Shown here piece by piece: positions 8,138 to 15,094 of a stretch of DNA of 17,980 nt (position 1 is its first letter; each line of letters begins with the position of its first letter). A model generated the notes under the pieces. The model was not told the origin of the DNA. It made no database searches and was given only the letters and a program-made list of their open reading frames with translations. Source of the stretch: an uncultured archaeon. Its GTDB lineage: Archaea > Aenigmatarchaeota > Aenigmatarchaeia > GW2011-AR5. Made by a program: the position numbers and the translations under genes. The stretch lies in the NCBI GenBank assembly GCA_903825675.1, contig CAIKBN010000014.1:1-17980 (forward strand), read 5' to 3'.

Positions 8138-8403
8138 ATGAAAGTCAAGATATGCGGAATCAGGAAACCAGAAGAGGCAAGAAAAATATTATCCTATAAA
8201 CCAGATGCGCTTGGGGTTATAATAGGTTTCCCGAAACATTTGGCAGGTGATAAAATAAGCCAGTATATGACAAGAAAGATTGTAGAGGAAGTTTCAGGAT
8301 GAGGCCATATGGCGTTGACGTGGAAACAGGTGTTCAAAACCTAGACGGTTCAAAAAATTACAAAGCAATAGAAAGCTTCATCTATATTGCGAAATCGGCT
8401 TAA
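8138..8403 (+). pseudogene. trpF: Remnant of phosphoribosylanthranilate isomerase with internal deletion
   Basis: Two short frames match the two ends of TrpF, the tryptophan-pathway enzyme that isomerises phosphoribosylanthranilate. Frame one (8138-8302, 54 residues) begins MKVKICGIRKPEEARK and continues into DALGVIIGFPKH, the N-terminal strand and first loop. Frame two (8299-8403, 34 residues) begins MRPYGVDVETGVQNLDGSKN, the C-terminal VxPxGVDVxSGVE region. The normal enzyme has about 200 residues, so roughly 110 from the barrel middle are missing and the junction changes frame. The active-site Cys of KICG and the GVDV aspartate are still present, suggesting recent loss. No other trp gene is visible. 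An assembly deletion could look the same. Confidence 0.8.
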
Positions 8404-8417
8404 AACAAGAAAAAATA

Positions 8418-8428
8418 GCTTTTTAAAC
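8418..8428 (+). promoter_or_regulatory. TATA box for the 487-residue lipoprotein gene
   Basis: GCTTTTTAAAC is centred 27 nt before ATG 8451, the spacing expected for a leaderless archaeal transcript. No ribosome site precedes the ATG, which agrees with this. Confidence 0.55.
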
Positions 8429-8450
8429 ATTTTTGTTACTATTTAGTAGC

Positions 8451-9914
8451 ATGCAACTGAAACTTAAAAAACTACTCGTGCCCATTGGCTTAGCAACCCT
8501 ATTAATAGCATGCAGCGCATCCACATCATTAAAGGACATGAGCAGCCAGGGTTATGAGTGGGCATTTTTTCAGATCGCAAAAGGAACCGAACATAACAGG
8601 GAAATAGGGCTTTTTGCTGACAAAATCGGACCATTTTCAGAATCAAGCTATAATGTTCTAGAAGGAAGTTATTTCAATACAGGCACAGAAGCGCCTGAGC
8701 ACCTCAGGGATCCTGCAGGTAGGATGATTTTTACCCAGAACGAAGCAAGAAGATATTTTGGCGTTTTAGAGAACGAAAGAAATGACGTTAGCCGTATTAT
8801 GTTATATGATCCGGTATCAGGAAAACTTAATAACGCCTTTATGTCGCGTTACAAGACTGAGTGGTGGGGAGATTCTGACGATAGAGCTATCTCAATTAAC
8901 AACGGGCCGGTAATGCTGCGCTTCTCAGGAGTTACAGATCATTTAGGTATTAAGACCCAGGATGTTTTCGCAGTTGCTATACCAAAAGATGGAAAAGACT
9001 ATTCATGGATGTTTAATCAGGACAAAGCATCAGCTTCTCGTGACCTTTTTGAAAGCCTTGAGAAGTACCTTGAAAATACTGATTTCAAGCCACAAGATTA
9101 TCATATGCTTATCAGTACACGTGACAGCGACAAGGTCTTTGACTGGGCAGGTGTTGAGATGGCACCAGCACAGGCTGAGTTGTATGACGGAACAGTGCAA
9201 TATGTTATAGCAGCAGACTATTTCGGATCGCACAACAAGCCATTTGCAGGTGGTTTTATGTCATGCAATAGTATGTATGGTCATCAAGGCGCGCCTGACA
9301 GAGGCAATAAAGCAGGAACAGCCTTAGATACTGTTCTTATTGCAATGGGAAAAATAAACGACCCAGACAACTGGAAACCGAAGGCAAAAATTGTTGTTAA
9401 TCATCCTACATGGAGCAACCAGTCAGAGTATGAATTTTATAGTATAGATAATTATGGCAGAGAAGAGCTCAAAGGGGTTCTACAGAGAACATATGATAAT
9501 AAATCCCTCACAGGTGAGAAGGGTGAGGTAATACAATTCGCAGGTACAAACAACTATCTTGCAAAAGGAGACATTGATTATATCTCACAGGTGTTAACAT
9601 TGCTGGGAGGCCAGCAGATTCCGCTCGGTTTTGATTACAAGACATCCTTTATGGATTATGCAACAGACATGCTCAGAATTGCAGAGGGAATTAATGGTGA
9701 TGGTGTAGACCCTGAACTCGTTGCGAGTCTGAACATAAACTCAGATTCTACTATTGAAAATGTCATTACTGCAGCAGAAAAGGTTTTAGGTGTTGACGCA
9801 CCGCCTGCCTACAGAGGTCTTTTGGAAAAACAGCGCCTGGCAAATGAGAATTATCAAAAAGAAGTAACAAACAAACCAGAATTGCTGGACGCTTATGGAA
9901 TTCAAGCTAATTAG
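8451..9914 (+). CDS. Predicted lipoprotein of unknown function
   Basis: I do not recognise this 487-residue protein. It starts with a basic segment (MQLKLKK), a hydrophobic stretch (residues 8-20) and the lipobox L-I-A-C with C21, so it is probably exported and lipid-anchored on the cell surface. The rest is a soluble, mixed alpha/beta-looking domain with no further membrane segments. Visible stretches include RYKTEWWGDSDD, a Gly/His/Asn-rich centre (YFGSHNKPFAGGFMSC, then MYGHQGAPDRGNKAG) and an acidic INGDGVDPE near the C-terminus that could bind a cation. ATG 8451 is preferred because it directly begins the signal peptide and sits 27 nt after a TATA box. A start at 8433 would add six residues. 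It ends 14 nt before the convergent lhr gene. Confidence 0.75.
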   Translation: MQLKLKKLLVPIGLATLLIACSASTSLKDMSSQGYEWAFFQIAKGTEHNREIGLFADKIGPFSESSYNVLEGSYFNTGTEAPEHLRDPAGRMIFTQNEARRYFGVLENERNDVSRIMLYDPVSGKLNNAFMSRYKTEWWGDSDDRAISINNGPVMLRFSGVTDHLGIKTQDVFAVAIPKDGKDYSWMFNQDKASASRDLFESLEKYLENTDFKPQDYHMLISTRDSDKVFDWAGVEMAPAQAELYDGTVQYVIAADYFGSHNKPFAGGFMSCNSMYGHQGAPDRGNKAGTALDTVLIAMGKINDPDNWKPKAKIVVNHPTWSNQSEYEFYSIDNYGREELKGVLQRTYDNKSLTGEKGEVIQFAGTNNYLAKGDIDYISQVLTLLGGQQIPLGFDYKTSFMDYATDMLRIAEGINGDGVDPELVASLNINSDSTIENVITAAEKVLGVDAPPAYRGLLEKQRLANENYQKEVTNKPELLDAYGIQAN

Positions 9915-9928
9915 ATGTTGATTAGTAC

Positions 9929-11824
9929 TCACTTCCAGTACGGCTTCGTCCTTGCAAACTGTTTTTCAGCTTCTAGAATATCAGCAAAGAATTTCTCCCT
10001 GGTAGGCTGAAGCTTTGACAATATTAAAGCAGCTGTCTGCGGTCCCACGCCATGCCCAGCTAACGCAATAGCTGCTTTTTTACCGTAAACAATAATTAAA
10101 TCTGCCGATCTCATTATAGTCTGAAACTCAGCTAATTCATCCTTGGTTAGCTCTTTCTTCTTCAGCTTTTTATTCACAATTTTTACTGCATTTATCTTAT
10201 GCCTTCCTATGATAGCAATTAATCTTGAAGTGCACTTCGGGCACTCTGGCTGCTCATCTACATCGCCCACTGTTCTTACTAAATTATAATCACCACAGTT
10301 CACGCATAGCAGCCGCATCCTGGTCTTTAGTAATCTTCTCTTGAAAGCAAGGAATATCTCCTTTTCCGGCATGCGCGGCTTCATGACCTCTGCGAATTGA
10401 TGTACTAAACCGCTTTCACCAAGAAAGCTAAGGCCTGTTTCTAGCTTTATCTCTATTCCGCCCTTGCTTATTTTATTAAGAACACTTTCTGCATTCTCTG
10501 CATCCATCTTCTCCAGGAATATCTCCCTTAGCGTTTCCTTATACACTGGCGAGTCAGCATAATCAGCAATTATTTTATTAATACTTATTTTTTCATACCT
10601 TGCCTGCCTTGTTATTATCCCAAATCTCCTTGCAACATGCAGAAACCGCCATTTAAACATCGAAGACCTCTCAACCTCTGTAGTAAGCACTTCCTTCAAA
10701 TCCTTGGCCTTTGACAATATGCTTTTAACGCGCTCTGCAGTCGCAGTTGTCTGCAGCATTATCCTATACGGGTCTGTTTTTATGTTGACAGAAACACCTG
10801 TCTCTGTTGTCAGCACAGCGCCAAGATACCTGCCTATGGTAGCATTAACAAGAGATCCACAGCATAAATGAATTATTACAAAGTCCTTGTACGTTTCTAT
10901 AAGAACAGTTTCATCATCAGGTACAGTATGCTTTGCTTTCTGCTTTTTTATAATGTCAATCATACCGCCTGCAGAATTGGCATCTATCTGATATTTTTCC
11001 GTCAATGCCTTTTCCGCGTCCTTGGCACCAGATATAAGCCTTCTCAGCATCCCAACCGCCTGCGCAACCCTGTAAGGCACAGGAATAAGCTCGCCTTCCC
11101 ATGCAGGTACTGCTGATTCTATATCTTCTACAGGTTCTACAGTAACCTTAGTGCCATCAACCTGTATTATCTTCCACGCCCTGCCAGAGAATACAAACGT
11201 GTTCCCAGGCTGGCCATGCTCTGCAATAAACGCCTCGTCTAGCATTCCAATCGGCTCATTCTCTATAATAGAAATAACTCTGTATTGATTTGTATCTGGT
11301 ATAGTTGATAAATTCTCAAAGTAATACTGCCATACCTTTTTCCTTCTTCTTACAGTATAACCATCAGGCGTTTCATTCAGCCACAAAAGCCTCAAAGACT
11401 CTAAGAATTTCAGTAAACTGATAAAATCCTTTTTTTCAATACCTCTATAAGGATATGCCCTCTTTATTATCCCGTATATCTTCTCATCAGTTATGTCATA
11501 TTCATCTAGCGAGAGTCCTACAATCTGCGAGCTAAGCACATCCATCGCAGCTTCATGTATCTTTACCTCCTCAAGTTCTCTTTTCATTGCCATGTCTGCT
11601 ATAATAGTTGATTCAAATAGGTCTTCCTCACCTGATAAAATAACACCACTGCTCACACCACCTACCTTATGTCCGCTTCTTCCAACCCTTTGCACAAGCC
11701 TTGCAACCCGCCTGGGCGACAAATATTGTATAACAAGATCAATAGAGCCAATATCTATTCCTAGTTCCAAGCTGCTTGTTGCAATTAATGATTTAAGCAG
11801 CTGTTGCTTGAAGTCCTGCTCACC
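9929..11824 (-). CDS. lhr: Lhr-type ATP-dependent helicase, C-terminal part (separated by frameshift)
   Basis: This is the downstream two thirds of a large superfamily 2 helicase. From the frameshift it reads GEQDFKQQLL, then the motif V region ATSSLELGIDIG (residues 15-26) and motif VI QRVGRSGH (45-52). The long C-terminal Lhr region follows, with winged-helix and beta-barrel parts. Near the end, two Cys pairs (CVNC and CPKC) form a probable zinc site common in archaeal Lhr proteins. There is no ATG; the first possible start in frame is TTG 11770, which would fall inside motif V. The part is therefore almost certainly the continuation of the upstream frame. Removing one base in the G4 run at 11823-11826 gives a single 927-residue protein of normal Lhr length. 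Confidence 0.9.
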   Translation of the reverse strand, partial: GEQDFKQQLLKSLIATSSLELGIDIGSIDLVIQYLSPRRVARLVQRVGRSGHKVGGVSSGVILSGEEDLFESTIIADMAMKRELEEVKIHEAAMDVLSSQIVGLSLDEYDITDEKIYGIIKRAYPYRGIEKKDFISLLKFLESLRLLWLNETPDGYTVRRRKKVWQYYFENLSTIPDTNQYRVISIIENEPIGMLDEAFIAEHGQPGNTFVFSGRAWKIIQVDGTKVTVEPVEDIESAVPAWEGELIPVPYRVAQAVGMLRRLISGAKDAEKALTEKYQIDANSAGGMIDIIKKQKAKHTVPDDETVLIETYKDFVIIHLCCGSLVNATIGRYLGAVLTTETGVSVNIKTDPYRIMLQTTATAERVKSILSKAKDLKEVLTTEVERSSMFKWRFLHVARRFGIITRQARYEKISINKIIADYADSPVYKETLREIFLEKMDAENAESVLNKISKGGIEIKLETGLSFLGESGLVHQFAEVMKPRMPEKEIFLAFKRRLLKTRMRLLCVNCGDYNLVRTVGDVDEQPECPKCTSRLIAIIGRHKINAVKIVNKKLKKKELTKDELAEFQTIMRSADLIIVYGKKAAIALAGHGVGPQTAALILSKLQPTREKFFADILEAEKQFARTKPYWK

Positions 11825-12713
11825 CCTTTATTCTTCTCTCTTTTGAAAGAGAGCCATGATGAACAGCCTGCTTTAATTCCTTGTCTAGAGCGCGTAAGCG
11901 GGAAGAAAGAATCTCAGCAGTCTCCCTTGTATTCGTGAAAGCAAGCACGCTCTTATGGCTCTGGATCAGATCATAAAGTCTTCTAAGCCTTGCTGTTGTC
12001 TCTATTCCAATAAGCAGCTCATCAGATATATCCTTGTCGCGCCTTGTTTGGCTAGGTGTCTCAACCTTTATTTTATATTCCTTTTCTGTCTCTGCATGTA
12101 TTATCTTTACATTTTCACCAAGAAATCTTGCAACCTCCTCTGGCGACCCGACAGTTGCAGACAAGCCAATGCGTTGGAAATTGCCTGCTACTTCTCGCAA
12201 CCGTTCAAGCAGTAACGACAGTTGCGCGCCCCGCTTGCTCTCAACAAGCTCATGTATCTCATCAACTATTACGTATTTTACATTGCTCAGGTGCTGACGC
12301 ATAATCTTTCCAGGTAATATAGCACCTAATGTCTCAGGAGTTGTTATAAGTATATGCGGAGGCATCTCCCTCTGAGCAGCGCGCTCTCTTGCACCAACAT
12401 CACCGTGCCTTACAGCTATCTCTAAATCGAGCTTATCAGCCCACCAGCAGAGCCTGTCCAGCAAATCTCGCGAAAGGCTTCTCAGTGGATTTATGTAAAG
12501 TATCGAAATAGGCTTGCCGCTTTCCTTGCTAACCTTGTCAAAAAGCGGCAGGCACGTTGCTTCCGTCTTTCCAGTCCCAGTCGGCGCAATAATGAGCACA
12601 TTCTTGCCGCTTATTATATCAGGTATGCCCATCTTCTGCGGAAGCGTTGGCTCTATAAACCCCTTATCCTTGATGAGCTTCTGCATCCTCTCGGAAAAAA
12701 GTTCGAAAACCAT
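11820..12713 (-). CDS. lhr: Lhr-type ATP-dependent helicase, N-terminal part (separated by frameshift)
   Basis: This is the first RecA-like domain and the start of the second of an Lhr helicase, a 3'-5' translocase tied to DNA repair in studied members. Motifs seen are the Q-motif region FIEPTLPQ (19-26), Walker A APTGTGKT (43-50), NPLRSLSRDL (75-84), TTPETL (124-129), DEIH (151-154), LSATVG (184-189), the AFTNTRETAE segment (258-267) and HHGSLS (285-290). It then stops at TGA 11820-11822 because of a one-base frameshift. ATG 12713 gives the natural start MVFELFSERM. A GTG at 12722 is exactly 27 nt from the TATA-like box and could also serve. Confidence 0.9.
   Translation of the reverse strand: MVFELFSERMQKLIKDKGFIEPTLPQKMGIPDIISGKNVLIIAPTGTGKTEATCLPLFDKVSKESGKPISILYINPLRSLSRDLLDRLCWWADKLDLEIAVRHGDVGARERAAQREMPPHILITTPETLGAILPGKIMRQHLSNVKYVIVDEIHELVESKRGAQLSLLLERLREVAGNFQRIGLSATVGSPEEVARFLGENVKIIHAETEKEYKIKVETPSQTRRDKDISDELLIGIETTARLRRLYDLIQSHKSVLAFTNTRETAEILSSRLRALDKELKQAVHHGSLSKERRIKG
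11823..11826 (-). other. lhr: Frameshift site within lhr (G4 homopolymer)
   Basis: On the coding strand AAAGGGGTGAGCAG puts a TGA in frame right after the lysine-glycine codons. With one G removed the frame continues K-G-E-Q-D-F-K into the intact downstream part. The break lies between the HHGSLS segment and motif V, which must be joined for activity. A sequencing error in the homopolymer, a true mutation or ribosomal slippage could explain it. Confidence 0.85.
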
Positions 12714-12747
12714 AAGAACCACGATTAGTTAAGGCTAAGGAAAACCT

Positions 12748-12765
12748 TTAAAGCTATAGCTTTAA
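12748..12765. repeat. Perfect 18-bp palindrome upstream of lhr
   Basis: TTAAAGCTATAGCTTTAA is self-complementary over all 18 bases with no spacer. It overlaps the stop codon of the 93-residue gene and contains a TTTAAA box 27-36 nt before the two candidate lhr starts. It could be a dimeric operator covering the lhr promoter or simply a symmetric TATA region. Confidence 0.5.
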
Positions 12766-13043
12766 TACTGCCCCAAAAATCTTTTTATCGAATATACAAA
12801 CTTTTCAGGAATAGTCTCAGGAAGACCTGGCAATTTTTTGGCAAGAATTTCTCTGCGTCTCTGTTGCCATTCCTCAGGAGTATAGAATCGTCCTGTAGCA
12901 AGTCTCCAAGGCAATGAAGAGTTACCAGTCCTTAAAGAATATTTAGTTATCTGTTTTCTGTCTATAATAACTAGTCCATAATCAGCGTTAAACACATCAA
13001 CCCCAGGTATGAACTTTCCACAAAGCTCAGATATATATGACAT
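12762..13043 (-). CDS. Conserved-looking small protein of unknown function
   Basis: This 93-residue protein matches no family I recognise. The N-terminal half looks like short beta strands (VDVFNADYGLVIIDRKQ). The C-terminal half is a basic, probably helical segment (EEWQQRRREILAKKLPGL, then IKRFLGQY). It has no signal peptide or membrane helix, so it is probably cytoplasmic. It lies between the phosphoesterase and lhr on the same strand. Its ATG at 13043 is 25 nt from a TATA-like box, so it may have its own leaderless transcript. Codon use and the clean fit between neighbours argue that it is a real gene. Confidence 0.65.
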   Translation of the reverse strand: MSYISELCGKFIPGVDVFNADYGLVIIDRKQITKYSLRTGNSSLPWRLATGRFYTPEEWQQRRREILAKKLPGLPETIPEKFVYSIKRFLGQY

Positions 13044-13063
13044 AACTAATCATTAGCATGAAG

Positions 13064-13072
13064 AATTAAAAA
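13064..13072 (-). promoter_or_regulatory. TATA-like box for the 93-residue gene
   Basis: On the minus strand TTTTTAATT is centred about 25 nt before ATG 13043 in a 30-nt gap after the phosphoesterase stop. The spacing suits a leaderless start. Confidence 0.4.
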
Positions 13073-13073
13073 C

Positions 13074-13754
13074 CTATTCCTTTAATTTCAAATCCTCGAT
13101 CAATCCCAAATCCGTTCCGTCAAGTAGATATGCATGTGCCTTCCTTATCTTCTTTGCAATCGGCCCTAATAGCTTGTCGCGGTTAACGATAGTTGCACCG
13201 CAAAGTTCGTTAAACGCCGGTATTATTATAATTTCTTTTTTATCAGGCAGTTCTCCTTTGATCCAAACAGGCTCTGTATAAGTCGCGCCCATTTTGTCTC
13301 TAAATCTTACATGCGGATGATTGTGCGCAATTATGATATTCTTATTTGTATTTGTTTTTCTGTGGCCATGTGTTACGCAGTAATCCCCAAGCGCAACAGC
13401 TTTCCTTACCTTTACCCTTGCTTTTAATTCATCAGGTATTAATTGCTCAATCTGGCCGTCATGATTGCCCTTGACAATTGTTATTTTTTTAAAGCGAAGC
13501 GCAGCCAAGAACTCAGGCACTTCGTGTATCTCCTGCCATGATATGCCAGGCACCTTATGCTTGACATCACCTGCAATAACAAGCTCCTTTGCTTTCGTGA
13601 TCTTCTTTAATTCATGTATCTTATCAGCTATCTTTCTTACCTGACTCGGCATTGATATGCCTGATTCGTACAGCGCTCTAGTAATGCCTATATGAAGGTC
13701 AGCTATAACCAGCGCTTTGCCAATAACCAGTGCAGGCTTTCCGACAATGAACAT
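13074..13754 (-). CDS. SbcD/Mre11-related metallophosphoesterase (Lhr-associated type)
   Basis: This 226-residue calcineurin-like phosphoesterase matches the archaeal SbcD-related family often found beside lhr. The two-metal site motifs are IADLHIG (D19, H21), AGDVKH (D63), KGNHD (97-99), THGH (128-131) and AHNHPH (143-148). This is a single domain without the capping and coiled-coil-binding regions of full Mre11. Substrate and activity are not determined by sequence; family members are suspected nucleases or phosphodiesterases. The lhr helicase on the same strand, one small gene away, supports a shared role in nucleic acid repair or processing. The ATG is 27 nt from a TATA-like box. Confidence 0.87.
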   Translation of the reverse strand: MFIVGKPALVIGKALVIADLHIGITRALYESGISMPSQVRKIADKIHELKKITKAKELVIAGDVKHKVPGISWQEIHEVPEFLAALRFKKITIVKGNHDGQIEQLIPDELKARVKVRKAVALGDYCVTHGHRKTNTNKNIIIAHNHPHVRFRDKMGATYTEPVWIKGELPDKKEIIIIPAFNELCGATIVNRDKLLGPIAKKIRKAHAYLLDGTDLGLIEDLKLKE

Positions 13755-13776
13755 AAATTAAGAAACAGTTAAAATT

Positions 13777-13785
13777 ATTTAAATT
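13777..13785 (-). promoter_or_regulatory. TATA-like box for the phosphoesterase gene
   Basis: The AT-rich stretch with ATTTAAATT is centred 27 nt before ATG 13754, in the 43-nt gap after the winged-helix gene. The gap also holds T-rich sequence that could end the upstream transcript. Confidence 0.45.
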
Positions 13786-13797
13786 AAGTTTTTGAAT

Positions 13798-14076
13798 TCA
13801 TAACGGAAGGCCAAAAGCTTCTGAAATCTCCCTTAATTTATTGACTTTGCCTAGGAACGACATACCCCTTTCTGTAATTGTATAAAATATCTGATTGCCG
13901 CTCCTCTCTTCTTTAAGGAACTCATTCGATAACAAGAAATCAAGATAGTCTTCTAATCTCGAGTGCGTCAAATTTGCTTTGTAGACTATATGTGTTTTCT
14001 TAAGTTTGCCGTTTGCTCTTTGAACAGAACGCAATATGTCTATATATATCTGAGTTTTTGATCTGCGGGAGATCAT
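13798..14076 (-). CDS. Winged-helix DNA-binding protein
   Basis: This 92-residue protein is a single winged-helix domain of the small archaeal type (HTH_45-like). Helix 1 is at 8-20, the helix-turn-helix at about 28-52 (KTHIVYKANLTHSRLEDYL) with recognition helix near 38-50, and the wing is FYTITERGMSFL (64-75). A short C-terminal helix follows. It is probably a transcription regulator. Its ATG overlaps the stop of the seven-helix membrane gene as ATGA, so the two are translated together and probably act together, with the membrane protein as a possible sensor. Its target is unknown. Confidence 0.82.
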   Translation of the reverse strand: MISRRSKTQIYIDILRSVQRANGKLKKTHIVYKANLTHSRLEDYLDFLLSNEFLKEERSGNQIFYTITERGMSFLGKVNKLREISEAFGLPL

Positions 14077-14768
14077 TTTTTCACCCTTAGAACCATAAAC
14101 AAAAGGGAACCGAAACCTATTAACATTGAGATATGAGCAAATACGTACATCCAGCCGCTAATAAAAGAAAACAGATGCAGCAAATGGAACAGGGAAATAA
14201 AACTGAATGAGACAACTACCAGGAACGAATTCAACCCTTTATTTTCGCTATAATTAACAATAGTTCTGAAGGTAATAAAAACCATCATAAGTAATGCAGT
14301 AATATGGAAATATTCATGGTATGAATACCAAAGAACATTACCTGCTCTTATTAACAATATACTGGCAATTAAAAACAGGAAAACCATAGACAATAAGACA
14401 AAATTTTTTGATAATTTTAAACCCTGAGGTATATACGCCAGTATAAACAGGCCATAGGCAAATAAAGAAAGTCCGAAATAAACAAAGTATGCAAAATCTT
14501 CTAAATCAAATACATTATCCAGCAAACCCAAAGTACAAGCATTATGGCAATTTATAAAATTCAGATAACTGTACATATCAGCGACTGATAAACTTAGAAG
14601 GCCGGTTGAAAGAAGCAAAAAACCAAGATATAGATACAAATGAGTTTTTTCTGAGCTCAGAGAATATATCTTATAAAAATAAAAACTCAGCAAGAATCCT
14701 ATCATTGCACTAATCAGGTACATGACAGAATCAAAGCCATAAAACCATACAGGGATTATAATATTCAT
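14073..14768 (-). CDS. Seven-helix membrane protein paired with the winged-helix regulator
   Basis: This 231-residue polytopic protein has seven predicted membrane helices at roughly 13-33, 43-63, 93-113, 122-141, 148-171, 180-203 and 206-227. The loop between helices 2 and 3 holds two cysteines and a histidine (FINCHNACTLG, 71-81). Helices 5 and 6 carry histidines (YHEYFH, FHLLH) that could bind a metal or haem. The basic C-terminus (RVKK) and short first segment suggest the N-terminus lies outside and the C-terminus inside. I cannot name a family. The 4-nt overlap with the regulator gene points to a membrane sensor and regulator pair. ATG 14768 follows a TATA-like CTTTTAAAT (14798-14806, minus strand) by about 34 nt. 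Confidence 0.72.
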   Translation of the reverse strand: MNIIIPVWFYGFDSVMYLISAMIGFLLSFYFYKIYSLSSEKTHLYLYLGFLLLSTGLLSLSVADMYSYLNFINCHNACTLGLLDNVFDLEDFAYFVYFGLSLFAYGLFILAYIPQGLKLSKNFVLLSMVFLFLIASILLIRAGNVLWYSYHEYFHITALLMMVFITFRTIVNYSENKGLNSFLVVVSFSFISLFHLLHLFSFISGWMYVFAHISMLIGFGSLLFMVLRVKK

Positions 14769-14851
14769 ATGACCACAGTAAATCTATCTTTAGACTGCTT
14801 TTAAATCTTACGAACCATAAGTCCGACTCCTTTGTTCGTAATTGAGATATA

Positions 14852-14860
14852 TTATATAAA
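14852..14860 (+). promoter_or_regulatory. Orphan TATA box
   Basis: TTATATAAA is the best TATA match in the gap, but the next real gene starts over 230 nt later. A transcript from about 14885 would carry the 13-codon frame and the GGAGGT element. It may drive a small RNA, a tiny peptide, or a long leader for the lamin-tail gene. Confidence 0.35.
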
Positions 14861-15027
14861 ACAATGGTTATTACAGCAAAAACAAAATAACTAAATTCAT
14901 GCGGTTGCGGGGTGACAAAAATGAAAAGATATCTCATGGTGATAAAAACTAAATGCCGATGATGCTAAGGCGGAGGTAAAAACCCTATTATTTTCACAAC
15001 CCTTATCTGAATAAATCCAGAAGAAAC

Positions 15028-15074
15028 CTTTTTAAGATTAAATTCTGCAGAAAAATCCGAACAATCTTAAAAAG
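15028..15074. repeat. Perfect 12-bp inverted repeat in the lamin-tail gene promoter
   Basis: CTTTTTAAGATT (15028-15039) and its exact reverse complement AATCTTAAAAAG (15063-15074) are separated by 23 nt. The right arm lies over the TATA-like box 25 nt before the start codon at 15095. The left arm carries a second TATA-like element. The centres of the arms are 35 nt apart, so a regulator binding both would block TBP. A hairpin in RNA is also possible. Confidence 0.55.
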
Positions 15075-15094
15075 CTTCACAGCATCTCTAATCT

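Larger units (their letters stand above)
14769..15094. other. 326-nt intergenic region
   Basis: This divergent gap holds the minus-strand promoter of the membrane-protein gene, an orphan plus-strand TATA box, a GGGGTGA-preceded 13-codon frame (14921-14962), a strong unassigned ribosome-site-like GGAGGT at 14972-14977, and the inverted repeat before the lamin-tail gene. No tRNA, rRNA or normal-sized gene is visible. A minus-strand frame here looks spurious. Confidence 0.6.

Noticed and set aside
8086..8148. 21-codon N-terminal extension of PolB
   Set aside because: Family N-termini match MRFCLLDADY, and the extension overlaps the trpF start and the shared promoter.
9929..12713. Two independent helicase genes
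   Set aside because: The N- and C-parts each lack motifs the other has and join exactly with a one-base change, so this is one gene.
14731..14937. 68-codon minus-strand frame with a hydrophobic segment
   Set aside because: It overlaps the membrane-protein start, covers that gene's promoter, lacks a family resemblance and has no good start signal, so it is probably chance.
14921..14962. 13-codon frame after GGGGTGA
   Set aside because: It is too short to support as a gene; it is mentioned only as part of the intergenic description and one finding.
14939..15010. Possible C/D-box small RNA (GATGATG and CTGA elements)
   Set aside because: The boxes do not match the C and D consensus well, and the spacing for D' and C' is missing.
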